Below are positions 1 through 6,937 of a stretch of DNA of 27,703 nt, in pieces (position 1 is the stretch's first letter; every line of letters starts with the position of its first letter). The notes under the pieces were generated by a model. It did not search any database and had not been told where the DNA came from. It saw only the letters and a program-made list of their open reading frames with translations. Made by a program: the position numbers and the translations under genes. The stretch is taken from the NCBI GenBank assembly GCA_964605575.1, contig CAZSDG010000008.1, positions 1 through 27,703 of the forward strand, written 5' to 3'. The stretch is from JAAZHN01 sp964605575. GTDB taxonomy: Bacteria; Bacillota_I; Bacilli_A; RF39; UBA660.

Positions 1-1101
1 TAAATTAGCAATTGCTAAAGAAGTATTAAAATCATTATCCATAGCCTCTTTAAATTCTTTAGTTATTCTTTCTTCTACTTCAGGAATAATAGTTATTTCT
101 TTATCTTCAATTATTTCATTAACTAATTTAAATGTTTGATACATTTTATAAATATGTTTTTCATTTACTTCAAACATTCCATCCATTACATTCGCATCAG
201 AACGATAATTATTTAGTAATAATGTATATTTAATTACTTCAAAATTAAAATTATCTAATAAATCTCTTAAGAAAATACTGTTATTTAGTGATTTACTCAT
301 CTTTTGACCATTAACTTTGATTAAACCATTATGAATCCAATAATTAGCAAACTTTTTATTAGTTAATGACTCCGATTGAGCAATTTCATTTTCATGATGT
401 GGGAATAATAAATCCTTACCTCCACCGTGAATATCTATTTGTTCTCCTAAGTATTTCATACTCATCGTTGAACATTCAATATGCCAACCAGGTCTACCTT
501 TACCCCAAGGTGAATCCCAAGATATTTCACCTTCTTTAGCACTTTTCCATAATGCAAAGTCTTGATCTTCTTTCTTTCCTGGTTCAACTTCTTTTCTAAC
601 TCCACTTAGACTTTTTTCAACTACTCTGTTAGAAAAATGTCCATAATTTGGAAATGAAGAAACCGAGAAAAATACATCGCCATATTCAGTAGAATATGCA
701 TGACCTGATTCAATCAAACGTTCTACATATATAATAATATCTTCAATACATTCGGTTGCTCTTGAACAAATAGTTGGTGGAGTTACATTAAGCTCTAATA
801 ATTCTGAATCAATTTTATTCATTAACCTTTCAGCATATGTCATCGGATCAACATTTTCCTCTTGAGCTTTAATGATAATTTTATCATCAACATCAGTATA
901 ATTTCGAACATAGGTTACTTCATAACCTAAAAACTCTAAATACTTTCTAATCATATCAAAAACTACCGCTTGATAAGCATGACCAATATGTGCATTACCA
1001 GAAGCGGTAATGCCACACGCATACATCTTTACTTTACCTGCTTCTAAAGGCTTAAAATCCTCTTTTTTTCTTTTTAAAACATTATATACTTTTAAACTCA
1101 T
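1..1101 (-). CDS. cysS: Cysteine--tRNA ligase, C-terminus cut by the window edge
   Basis: Cytosolic class I aminoacyl-tRNA synthetase that charges tRNA-Cys. The visible 367 residues start MSLKVYNVLKRKK and run open to base 1; about 100 C-terminal residues of a usual ~465 lie outside. Visible signatures: zinc ligand Cys29 in MYACG, HIGH motif HIGH at 38-41, FTDVDD-like block YTDVDDK, second zinc-site cysteine in WHIECS, the HHENEIAQSE helix, and KMSKS at about 267-271 (bases 289-303). The segment after Cys29 reads CGITASGNAHIGHAYQAV where most family members have CGPTVYD, so this is a less common subtype. Start ATG at 1101 is preceded by AGGAGATAGTT; this ribosome site overlaps the TAG stop of mraY, 9 nt upstream, so the two are probably translated from one message. 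No T-box leader fits in that gap. The product is certain; the subtype is read from motifs only. Confidence 0.95.
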   Translation of the reverse strand, partial: MSLKVYNVLKRKKEDFKPLEAGKVKMYACGITASGNAHIGHAYQAVVFDMIRKYLEFLGYEVTYVRNYTDVDDKIIIKAQEENVDPMTYAERLMNKIDSELLELNVTPPTICSRATECIEDIIIYVERLIESGHAYSTEYGDVFFSVSSFPNYGHFSNRVVEKSLSGVRKEVEPGKKEDQDFALWKSAKEGEISWDSPWGKGRPGWHIECSTMSMKYLGEQIDIHGGGKDLLFPHHENEIAQSESLTNKKFANYWIHNGLIKVNGQKMSKSLNNSIFLRDLLDNFNFEVIKYTLLLNNYRSDANVMDGMFEVNEKHIYKMYQTFKLVNEIIEDKEITIIPEVEERITKEFKEAMDNDFNTSLAIANL

Positions 1102-1110
1102 AACTATCTC

Positions 1111-2103
1111 CTATATCCAAACGCCATAAGCAATCGCAGCCATAGCAAGGACAAATCCAACTGACCAAAATAATTTAACTATGTCAGATTCTTCCCAATT
1201 TAATTTTTCAAAATGATGATGTAGCGGAGCCATTAAAAGAATTTTTCTTTTAAATTTTCTAATAGCAATTATTTGAATTAAAGTACTAAGTGTTTCAATA
1301 ACAAAAACACCACCAACGACAAGAAGTAACATCTCATGCCTTGTAATAATCGCAACTGTTGCTAAAGCACCACCTAATGATAATGCTCCAATATCTCCCA
1401 TAAATACTTTAGCAGGTTTCGAATTGAAAATTAAAAAACCCATCAAGCTACCAACTAAAACAAAACAGAAAATAGCAATGTCTTGGAATCCAGGAACCCA
1501 AGTTGTTCCCCAAGAAACAATACCAAATGCTAAAAAAGCAATCACTGATAAACCACCTGCAAGTCCATCTAAACCATCGGTAATATTAACTGCATTAGTC
1601 GTACCAATTAAAACAAGTAAAATAAATAAACCAAATGTCCATCCCATTGGAATAACTAAATTAAATAAACTTATTTCAACAACTGGTTTACCACCATTAC
1701 TCATAAATATATAGAAAAATACTAAAGCAATTAATGTTTGAATTAATAATTTACCAACAATAGAAACACCTTTATTATTTTTATATTTTATTTTTAATAT
1801 ATCATCAACAAGACCTAATAAAGCATAGGCGGCAAACACAAAGAAAACAATCAAAACATTATGATTAATATTAATACTACGTCTAAAATACAACACTAAC
1901 ATTACTAATAATGTTGGTATAATAAAGATTAAACCACCCATAGTTGGAGTACCATCTTTTGCTAAATGTCTTTCACCAACCAACAAACTAACTCTCTGTC
2001 TAATATTATGTTTTTTTAAGAATGGTAATAAAAGATATCCAAATATTACCGAAGTCACAAACCCTAACATAATTGCCATTGCTGCTTTTGCTAAAATTAA
2101 CAT
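1111..2103 (-). CDS. mraY: Phospho-N-acetylmuramoyl-pentapeptide-transferase (MraY)
   Basis: Integral membrane enzyme that transfers phospho-MurNAc-pentapeptide from the UDP precursor to undecaprenyl phosphate, making lipid I, the first membrane step of peptidoglycan synthesis. The 330 residues match the family length and are mostly hydrophobic helices. Visible motifs: GTPTMGG at 51-57, the Asp pair DD at 100-101, NITDGLDGL at 173-181, FMGDIGA with Asp237, and the cytoplasmic HHH at 295-297 in APLHHHFEK. Start ATG at 2103 follows GAGGTGAATTT. The gene lies between the 238-residue membrane protein and cysS; a weak hairpin and an extended -10 upstream suggest it may have its own promoter inside the dcw cluster. 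murE, murF, murD, ftsW and murG, common neighbours in larger dcw clusters, are not in this window. Confidence 0.97.
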   Translation of the reverse strand: MLILAKAAMAIMLGFVTSVIFGYLLLPFLKKHNIRQRVSLLVGERHLAKDGTPTMGGLIFIIPTLLVMLVLYFRRSININHNVLIVFFVFAAYALLGLVDDILKIKYKNNKGVSIVGKLLIQTLIALVFFYIFMSNGGKPVVEISLFNLVIPMGWTFGLFILLVLIGTTNAVNITDGLDGLAGGLSVIAFLAFGIVSWGTTWVPGFQDIAIFCFVLVGSLMGFLIFNSKPAKVFMGDIGALSLGGALATVAIITRHEMLLLVVGGVFVIETLSTLIQIIAIRKFKRKILLMAPLHHHFEKLNWEESDIVKLFWSVGFVLAMAAIAYGVWI

Positions 2104-2125
2104 AAATTCACCTCATAATAAATAT

Positions 2126-2134
2126 ATAATATCA
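2126..2134 (-). promoter_or_regulatory. Possible extended -10 promoter for mraY-cysS
   Basis: On the minus strand the sequence TGATATTAT occurs 22 nt before the mraY start: a TG dinucleotide one base before a -10-like TATTAT. The -35 is poor (TGTCAA, 17 nt further upstream). Transcription would begin close to 2119, leaving a short leader that holds only the GAGGTGA ribosome site. It follows a weak terminator hairpin, which supports a separate mraY-cysS unit. In so AT-rich a genome such matches also occur by chance. Confidence 0.4.
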
Positions 2135-2197
2135 TAATCTATCTACTTTTGACACAAAATATAACGATTAATTGTCAGATTAGACATATTATCAAAT

Positions 2198-2221
2198 AAA
2201 AAAACAAACAATAATGTTTGT
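2198..2221 (-). terminator. Weak intrinsic terminator after the 238-residue gene
   Basis: Read on the minus strand, a 7-bp stem ACAAACA / TGTTTGT with a 4-nt loop is followed directly by a run of Ts, 12 nt after the stop of the upstream gene. The stem has only two G-C pairs, so termination is probably partial and some readthrough into mraY is likely. Confidence 0.5.
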
Positions 2222-2232
2222 CTTAATTATTC

Positions 2233-2949
2233 TTAGTTTTTTAAAACTTTTAATTTTAATTCAATTGTTTCTGAAACCAAATTACCTTGTTTATCGTGAG
2301 TTTTATAATCAATGAAGAAATATAGTTTTCCTTCTTCGATTAGACCAAGTGCTTCCTTATCTAAGTATCCACCCTTAACATTTGCTGTTTCAACAAAGTT
2401 AAAACCGACAATACTATTAACTTCATTTTTTAATGATGATGGTGTTAAAAACTTTTTCTCAGAACTAATTACATTAGTTTTGAAATCACCTTCTTTAACG
2501 TAATAACCAAACTTATACTCAGTTACTAAAATATCTTCTTTACCACTAAAAGCAATATTGTTTCCTTCGAATGAATTTACTTTACCATTAGCTGAAATTA
2601 AACCACTATTAACTGTAACATACTCATTAAAACCACTAAAGTAATATGAATTTGCTACCTTAGACTGACTATAAGCAATAAATATGGCAATTAAGCTTGT
2701 TAAAAATGAGAATAGTAACACTGGAAATAAACTATCTTTAAATAATGATTTACTTTTTTGTGCTTCTTCATTAACTCTAACCTCAATTACTTCTTCTTTA
2801 ACTTCTGTTACAACTTTTTTAGGAGCAGTTTTTTTTTCTGTTGGTTTTTTTACTGTTTTTTTAGCAGTAGTAGTTGTTTTTTTAGTAGTTGTTGGTTTCT
2901 TTTTTGGAGTTGTTGGTTTAACTTTCTTTTCTTCCTTCAATTTAATCAT
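2233..2949 (-). CDS. Lys/Thr-rich single-pass membrane protein of unknown function in the dcw cluster
   Basis: I do not recognise a family. Three parts are visible in the 238 residues: a strongly basic cytoplasmic segment (about 5-50) made almost only of Lys, Thr, Pro and Ala (for example KKPTTTKKTTTTAKK); a transmembrane helix at about 74-93 (LFPVLLFSFLTSLIAIFIAY); and an outer domain of about 145 residues rich in beta-type sequence with no cysteine. Position between the division transpeptidase and mraY, and the cytoplasm-helix-outside plan, suggest a role in division or wall assembly, perhaps as a scaffold; this is inference from context. The start ATG at 2949 has AGAAGG only 2 nt upstream, an unusually tight spacing, but it is the only Met in the protein. 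It lies 25 nt after the PBP stop, and a TTGATT-16-TATAAT match there could give it an extra promoter. Confidence 0.8.
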   Translation of the reverse strand: MIKLKEEKKVKPTTPKKKPTTTKKTTTTAKKTVKKPTEKKTAPKKVVTEVKEEVIEVRVNEEAQKSKSLFKDSLFPVLLFSFLTSLIAIFIAYSQSKVANSYYFSGFNEYVTVNSGLISANGKVNSFEGNNIAFSGKEDILVTEYKFGYYVKEGDFKTNVISSEKKFLTPSSLKNEVNSIVGFNFVETANVKGGYLDKEALGLIEEGKLYFFIDYKTHDKQGNLVSETIELKLKVLKN

Positions 2950-2966
2950 ACCCTTCTATAATGACA

Positions 2967-2994
2967 ATTATACCTTATTTTGGTATTAAATCAA
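2967..2994 (-). promoter_or_regulatory. Possible internal promoter at the end of the PBP gene
   Basis: The minus strand shows TTGATT (2994-2989), a 16-nt spacer and TATAAT (2972-2967). The -10 falls just past the PBP stop codon and about 18 nt before the start of the 238-residue gene. The match is good, but AT-rich composition makes such matches common. Confidence 0.35.
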
Positions 2995-5089
2995 TAATAA
3001 GTGTTTTACTTTTATCAATTATTTCATCTTTTAAGATTGAACTTTCTTTAACATAACCATAATTATTTACTTTATACTTTAAACCAATAAGTTCACATAA
3101 ATTTATTACTTCACTACTGGACCAACCAATTATATCTGGCATTAAGATTTTATCTGAATTTGTTAATAATAATACTTTTGAACCTTTATATATTTTAGTA
3201 TTAGCTTGAGGATATTGGTTAATTACACGATCTCCATTACCTAAAACAATTAAATTATTAGTCTTAGTATTTAATTCAGATGTACTTAAGGATACTTCTT
3301 TATTAATATAATTAGTAATTGTATATTGATTTTCTTTAATTGTCGGATTAATGTCATCAGATAAATAACGATTTTTTGAGATGTTTTCAACAATTGTTTT
3401 GGTTATTTCCCCTAAATTTGAATTATTACCTTTTAGTTTATTCGTAACTATATAGATAATATATTCAGGTTTTTCCTTAGGAAATGCTCCGATAAAACTT
3501 CTAACATAGTCATATTTACCTGTTAAATATTTACCATTTTTTCCTACCACTTGGGCTGTTCCTGTTTTACCAATTAAGGTTAAGACATCAGTTTTAAATG
3601 GTCTTCCCGTTACTACTTTACCTTCACCATTAACCGTTTCATCCATTAAATCTTTAATTTTAGCAACCGTTTCTTGACTAGAAACTACGCCAATTTCAGT
3701 TTTTTCATTATCATATATTATTTCTTGGGTATTAGGGTTTACAATTTTATCAATTATATATGGTTTTAACATTACTCCATTATTTGTAACAGCAGTCATT
3801 GCCTGTAACATTTGAATTGGCGTAACCGTTATTCCTTGGCCAAAAGCTGCATTTGCAAGTTCAACTTCATATTTAAAGTTAACTATCCCACTTAATTCAC
3901 CAGATAATTCAATATCTGTTTTCTTCCCAAAACCTAAGTTAGTATAAAAGTCTTTTAACCTCTTAACTCCGATTTTTTGACCTAACAAAGTCGCACCTAC
4001 ATTTGATGAATAACTAAAAGCTTGATTAAATGTTATATCACCCCAGCCAACTCCGTTTGCATCTTTTAAAACGGCATCAGCGACTTTGATAGTTCCAGAT
4101 TTAAACTTTTCTTCACCGTTGAATACTCCATTTTCCATCGCACTCATGAAACTAAATATTTTCATAGTTGATCCTGGTTCATATGTATAAGATGTTAATG
4201 GATTAGTATATGACTTTAAATTTCTTTTATTTGGATCAAAGTTTGGTGTTGTTGCACTACCAATTATTGCCCCGGTTTTAGCGTCCATAACTGTTAATAA
4301 ACCCCATTCTGGACTATATTTTTCTACTAATTCATTCATCGCATTTTCTAAAAATATTTGAATATTTGAATCGATTGTTAAATATATATCCATACCACTT
4401 TGAGCTGGGATTTCTAAAGATGGAGTATCAGGAATTTGATATCCATATCGATCTTTTTGAAACTCTTTATAACCATCTATACCTTTTAATTGATCATTAT
4501 AAAATTTTTCAATTCCCAATTCACCAACAATCGTGCCATCATCATTTTTCTTTGTATAACCGATAATATAACTGGCAAATTGAGAATTTGGATAATCTCT
4601 TTTTGTTCCTTTAATAAATGATATTCCTGGCAAATCTAAAGCTTCAATATTTTGTTTTGTTAATTCAGTAATATCTCGACCACCCGGACCTAATTCTACT
4701 TGATATAATTTTTTATTTAATAAATTTAATATTGCATCCTTACTCATATTAATTAAAGGAGCTAATTCCTCAGCTGTTCGATCTTTTTCAACAACATGTT
4801 GAGGATTATTTTGTTTTGTTGTTCTTTTTGGATCTAAATAAGCAATTACAGTATAAGAAGTAACATTTCTCGCCAATTTTTCACCATTATTATCTAAAAT
4901 TGAACCACGATTAGCACTAATAGTTGTTTTTTGTGTGTTTCTATTAGCGGCAAACTTCTTAATATTTACACCATCTACTTCTTTACTACTAGCAATTCGA
5001 ACAACTTGATAAGAAATAATGCCAAACAAAAAAACAAGCAAGATAAAGTAAATATATTTGAATTCCACCTGCGTCGCTTGTTTTTTCAT
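2975..5089 (-). CDS. ftsI: Class B penicillin-binding protein with two C-terminal PASTA domains (division transpeptidase)
   Basis: Peptidoglycan D,D-transpeptidase of septal wall synthesis, like PBP2B/PBP2X or SpoVD of Firmicutes. In order over 704 residues: short cytoplasmic tail, membrane anchor at about 12-33, dimerisation/pedestal region with RGSILDNNGE at 61-70, and the transpeptidase domain with STMK at 307-310 (nucleophile Ser307), SSN at 361-363 and KTGTA at 508-512. Two PASTA-like repeats follow at about 590-645 and 647-704. The gene follows ftsL by 10 nt; the AGGAG ribosome site before ATG 5089 overlaps the ftsL TAG stop, so the two are coupled. I see no sporulation gene nearby, so a vegetative division role is more likely than SpoVD; sequence alone does not decide. 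All catalytic motifs are intact. Confidence 0.95.
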   Translation of the reverse strand: MKKQATQVEFKYIYFILLVFLFGIISYQVVRIASSKEVDGVNIKKFAANRNTQKTTISANRGSILDNNGEKLARNVTSYTVIAYLDPKRTTKQNNPQHVVEKDRTAEELAPLINMSKDAILNLLNKKLYQVELGPGGRDITELTKQNIEALDLPGISFIKGTKRDYPNSQFASYIIGYTKKNDDGTIVGELGIEKFYNDQLKGIDGYKEFQKDRYGYQIPDTPSLEIPAQSGMDIYLTIDSNIQIFLENAMNELVEKYSPEWGLLTVMDAKTGAIIGSATTPNFDPNKRNLKSYTNPLTSYTYEPGSTMKIFSFMSAMENGVFNGEEKFKSGTIKVADAVLKDANGVGWGDITFNQAFSYSSNVGATLLGQKIGVKRLKDFYTNLGFGKKTDIELSGELSGIVNFKYEVELANAAFGQGITVTPIQMLQAMTAVTNNGVMLKPYIIDKIVNPNTQEIIYDNEKTEIGVVSSQETVAKIKDLMDETVNGEGKVVTGRPFKTDVLTLIGKTGTAQVVGKNGKYLTGKYDYVRSFIGAFPKEKPEYIIYIVTNKLKGNNSNLGEITKTIVENISKNRYLSDDINPTIKENQYTITNYINKEVSLSTSELNTKTNNLIVLGNGDRVINQYPQANTKIYKGSKVLLLTNSDKILMPDIIGWSSSEVINLCELIGLKYKVNNYGYVKESSILKDEIIDKSKTLIIDLIPK

Positions 5090-5099
5090 TTAAACACTC

Positions 5100-5393
5100 C
5101 TAATTGTCTTTGATGACTAAGATATTATCATTATTATAATTTAATCCATATTCTTTAGCAATAGTTTGAATGTTAGTTAAAGAAGCTAACTCATTAATTT
5201 TCATTGTTAAGCTTTGATTAATTGATTCTTGTTTAGCAATTATAACCTTTGTTTTTTCAACATTAATATTTGTTTCTGATAATGTTGCTTTAGAAAACAC
5301 TGTTGAGATTGCAATCATTATTGTTAAGACTATCATTGTTAAAAATAATAGTTTTTCAATTTTAAAAAATTTAATTTTTGTTTTCTTTTTCAT
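5100..5393 (-). CDS. ftsL: FtsL-like cell-division protein
   Basis: Small bitopic division protein expected to bind DivIC/FtsB and DivIB/FtsQ and to position and activate the septal transpeptidase. The 97 residues show a basic cytoplasmic tail (KKKTKIKFFKIEK), one transmembrane helix at about 14-34, and an outer heptad-like stretch at about 42-70 that should form a coiled coil, then a short tail. Sequence similarity within this family is low, so the call rests mainly on the architecture and on the conserved place between rsmH and the PBP. It starts 2 nt after the rsmH stop and ends 10 nt before the PBP start. Confidence 0.85.
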   Translation of the reverse strand: MKKKTKIKFFKIEKLLFLTMIVLTIMIAISTVFSKATLSETNINVEKTKVIIAKQESINQSLTMKINELASLTNIQTIAKEYGLNYNNDNILVIKDN

Positions 5394-5395
5394 AT

Positions 5396-6316
5396 TTAAA
5401 TCCTTTCAATGATTCTTAATTTAGAGCTTGCACTACGACTATTTTTATCTAGTTCTTCTTTAGTTGGTAAAATTGGTTTTTTTGTAATTAATTTAAAATT
5501 GGGTAAATATTCTTTTGAAATATTAGGATCACCTTTAATTAATTCTGGTATTTCAGTATATTCTTTAAATATATTTTTAACAATTCGATCTTCAAGAGAA
5601 TGAAATGTTATTACAACTAAGCGACCACCACTATTTAATAGTTTTAAGGCCTCTGGTAAGGTATTTTCTAATACTTCCAACTCTTTATTAACTTCAATTC
5701 TTATTGCTTGAAATACTCTTCTTTCTGGGTGTTTAGTAACAAAATATTTATATGGGACTGATGATTTAATTATTTCAACTAATTCTAATGTTGTTTCGAT
5801 TGTTTTTTGTTTTCTAATCTCAATAATCTTTTTAGCTATTTGTTTACTAAATTTTTCTTCACCATATTTGATAAATACTTTAAACAAATCTTTTTCTGAG
5901 TATTGATTAATTAATTCATAAGCTGAGAATTTTTGATTTTGATTCATTCGCATATCTAATTTTGCATCTTTCATAAAACTAAATCCTCTTGCTGTTTCAT
6001 CAATCTGTGGACTAGATACACCAAGATCAAAGATGATTCCATCGACTCCTTCAACATTATTAGCTTCAAGTTCGCTAACCATGTTTGAGAAGTTACTATG
6101 AATTAATTTATAGTTTGAACCAAGTGGTTCTAATTTTTCATGACTGACCAAGATAGCATCACTATCTTGATCAAAGGCGAATAGGAAACCCCTTTTTAAT
6201 CTCCTAAGTATTGCACTGCTGTGGCCACCGTAACCTAATGTTGCATCAACGTAAATACCATCTTCTTTAATTTGTAAGCCAGCGATGCTTTCTTCAAGTA
6301 ATACGCTTTTGTGCAT
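5396..6316 (-). CDS. rsmH: 16S rRNA (cytosine-1402-N4)-methyltransferase RsmH (MraW)
   Basis: SAM-dependent enzyme that N4-methylates C1402 in the decoding centre of 16S rRNA. Visible over 306 residues: SAM-binding TLGYGGHS at 26-33, acidic FDQDSDA at 48-54, the signature DLGVSSPQID at 97-106 followed by ARGFSF, and the late motif ITFHSLEDRIVK. Length is normal for the family. Its ATG overlaps the mraZ stop by one base in a TAATG junction, so translation is probably coupled. Position between mraZ and ftsL is the classical order of the dcw cluster. Confidence 0.97.
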   Translation of the reverse strand: MHKSVLLEESIAGLQIKEDGIYVDATLGYGGHSSAILRRLKRGFLFAFDQDSDAILVSHEKLEPLGSNYKLIHSNFSNMVSELEANNVEGVDGIIFDLGVSSPQIDETARGFSFMKDAKLDMRMNQNQKFSAYELINQYSEKDLFKVFIKYGEEKFSKQIAKKIIEIRKQKTIETTLELVEIIKSSVPYKYFVTKHPERRVFQAIRIEVNKELEVLENTLPEALKLLNSGGRLVVITFHSLEDRIVKNIFKEYTEIPELIKGDPNISKEYLPNFKLITKKPILPTKEELDKNSRSASSKLRIIERI

Positions 6317-6756
6317 TAGATATCAATGTCCGTTTCTATATATAAATTTTCGGCGATATTTGCCAGATTATTTTCATTTTTAATGAAGAAGTCATTCCAA
6401 CCTTCTTCAGACCAAATCTCAAGTCGGTCATTTACGCCGATTATAACGCAATCTTTTTTTAAACCGGCGTAACTAACCAATGGGGAGGTAATGTTAATTC
6501 GACCTTGTTTGTCAAATTCACATTCAGTAGCACCTGATAAGAAAAATCTAGTGAAATTACGAGCGTCTATTTTTGTAAATGGTAAGTTTTTTAATTTAGC
6601 AACAAGTTTATTCCATTCTGTTTCGCTGTAGACAAATAAACATTTATCAAGACCACGAGTAACAATGAATTTTTCACCTAAATCATATCTGAATTTAGAA
6701 GGAATTATCAATCTGCCTTTGTCATCAATTGTATGATGATACTCACCCATTAACAT
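6316..6756 (-). CDS. mraZ: MraZ, transcriptional regulator of the dcw cluster
   Basis: AbrB-like DNA-binding protein that forms rings and binds TGG repeats in its own promoter. I place the start at ATG 6756 (146 residues, MLMGEYHHTIDDKGR), since GGGGTGA lies 5 nt upstream and family members begin there; a GTG at 6780 would add eight residues but has no ribosome site. Two MraZ half-domains are visible, each with a DxxGR core: DDKGRLIIPSKFR near the N-terminus and EFDKQGRINITSPL in the middle. The promoter just upstream holds four TGG boxes at an exact 10-nt period, so autoregulation of the whole cluster is expected. Confidence 0.95.
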   Translation of the reverse strand: MLMGEYHHTIDDKGRLIIPSKFRYDLGEKFIVTRGLDKCLFVYSETEWNKLVAKLKNLPFTKIDARNFTRFFLSGATECEFDKQGRINITSPLVSYAGLKKDCVIIGVNDRLEIWSEEGWNDFFIKNENNLANIAENLYIETDIDI

Positions 6757-6764
6757 AATATTCA

Positions 6765-6799
6765 CCCCACTTTTCACCACAATATGCCACTGTCTACCA
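6765..6799 (-). promoter_or_regulatory. MraZ operator: four TGG boxes at a 10-nt period
   Basis: Read on the minus strand, TGGTA, TGGCA, TGGTG and TGGGG begin at 6799, 6789, 6779 and 6769, exactly 10 nt apart, so they lie on one face of the helix. Three of the four are preceded by G, giving GTGG. E. coli MraZ is known to bind TGGGN repeats separated by 5 nt, the same 10-nt period. A fifth GTGG at 6814-6811 is out of phase (14 nt). The first box overlaps the -10 region and the last overlaps the mraZ ribosome site. Confidence 0.85.
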
Positions 6800-6801
6800 T
6801 T

Positions 6802-6830
6802 ATATTACTACCACTTCTTTTAAAAAGCAA
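6802..6830 (-). promoter_or_regulatory. Promoter of mraZ and the dcw cluster
   Basis: Minus strand TTGCTT (6830-6825), a 17-nt spacer and TAATAT (6807-6802). A TATAAT overlaps it three bases downstream (6804-6799) and could serve as an alternative -10. The first MraZ box overlaps the latter. Confidence 0.7.
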
Positions 6831-6884
6831 GTGTTTTTGGGCAAGATTACCTCCCTTTACACTTAATTAACAAATGATAGCTAA

Positions 6885-6913
6885 TAGACATATTAATAGA
6901 TATGTATTAAAAT
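6885..6913 (+). promoter_or_regulatory. Promoter of the DUF1846 gene
   Basis: TAGACA (6885-6890), 17-nt spacer, TAAAAT (6908-6913). Transcription would start near 6920, directly before the AAGGGTGA ribosome site at 6925-6932. It diverges from the mraZ promoter within a short intergenic region. Confidence 0.55.
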
Positions 6914-6937
6914 GAAAATATAGTAAGGGTGAGCAAA

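Noticed and set aside
1102..1110. A Cys T-box or other leader before cysS
   Set aside because: Only 9 nt separate mraY and cysS, and these hold the ribosome site.
2684..2989. Plus-strand ORFs opposite the Lys/Thr-rich gene
   Set aside because: They are products of the low-complexity complement (Phe/Val/Cys runs) without start signals.
6757..6780. GTG start at 6780 for mraZ
   Set aside because: The added residues fall in the operator and ribosome site; family members begin at the MLMGEY position.
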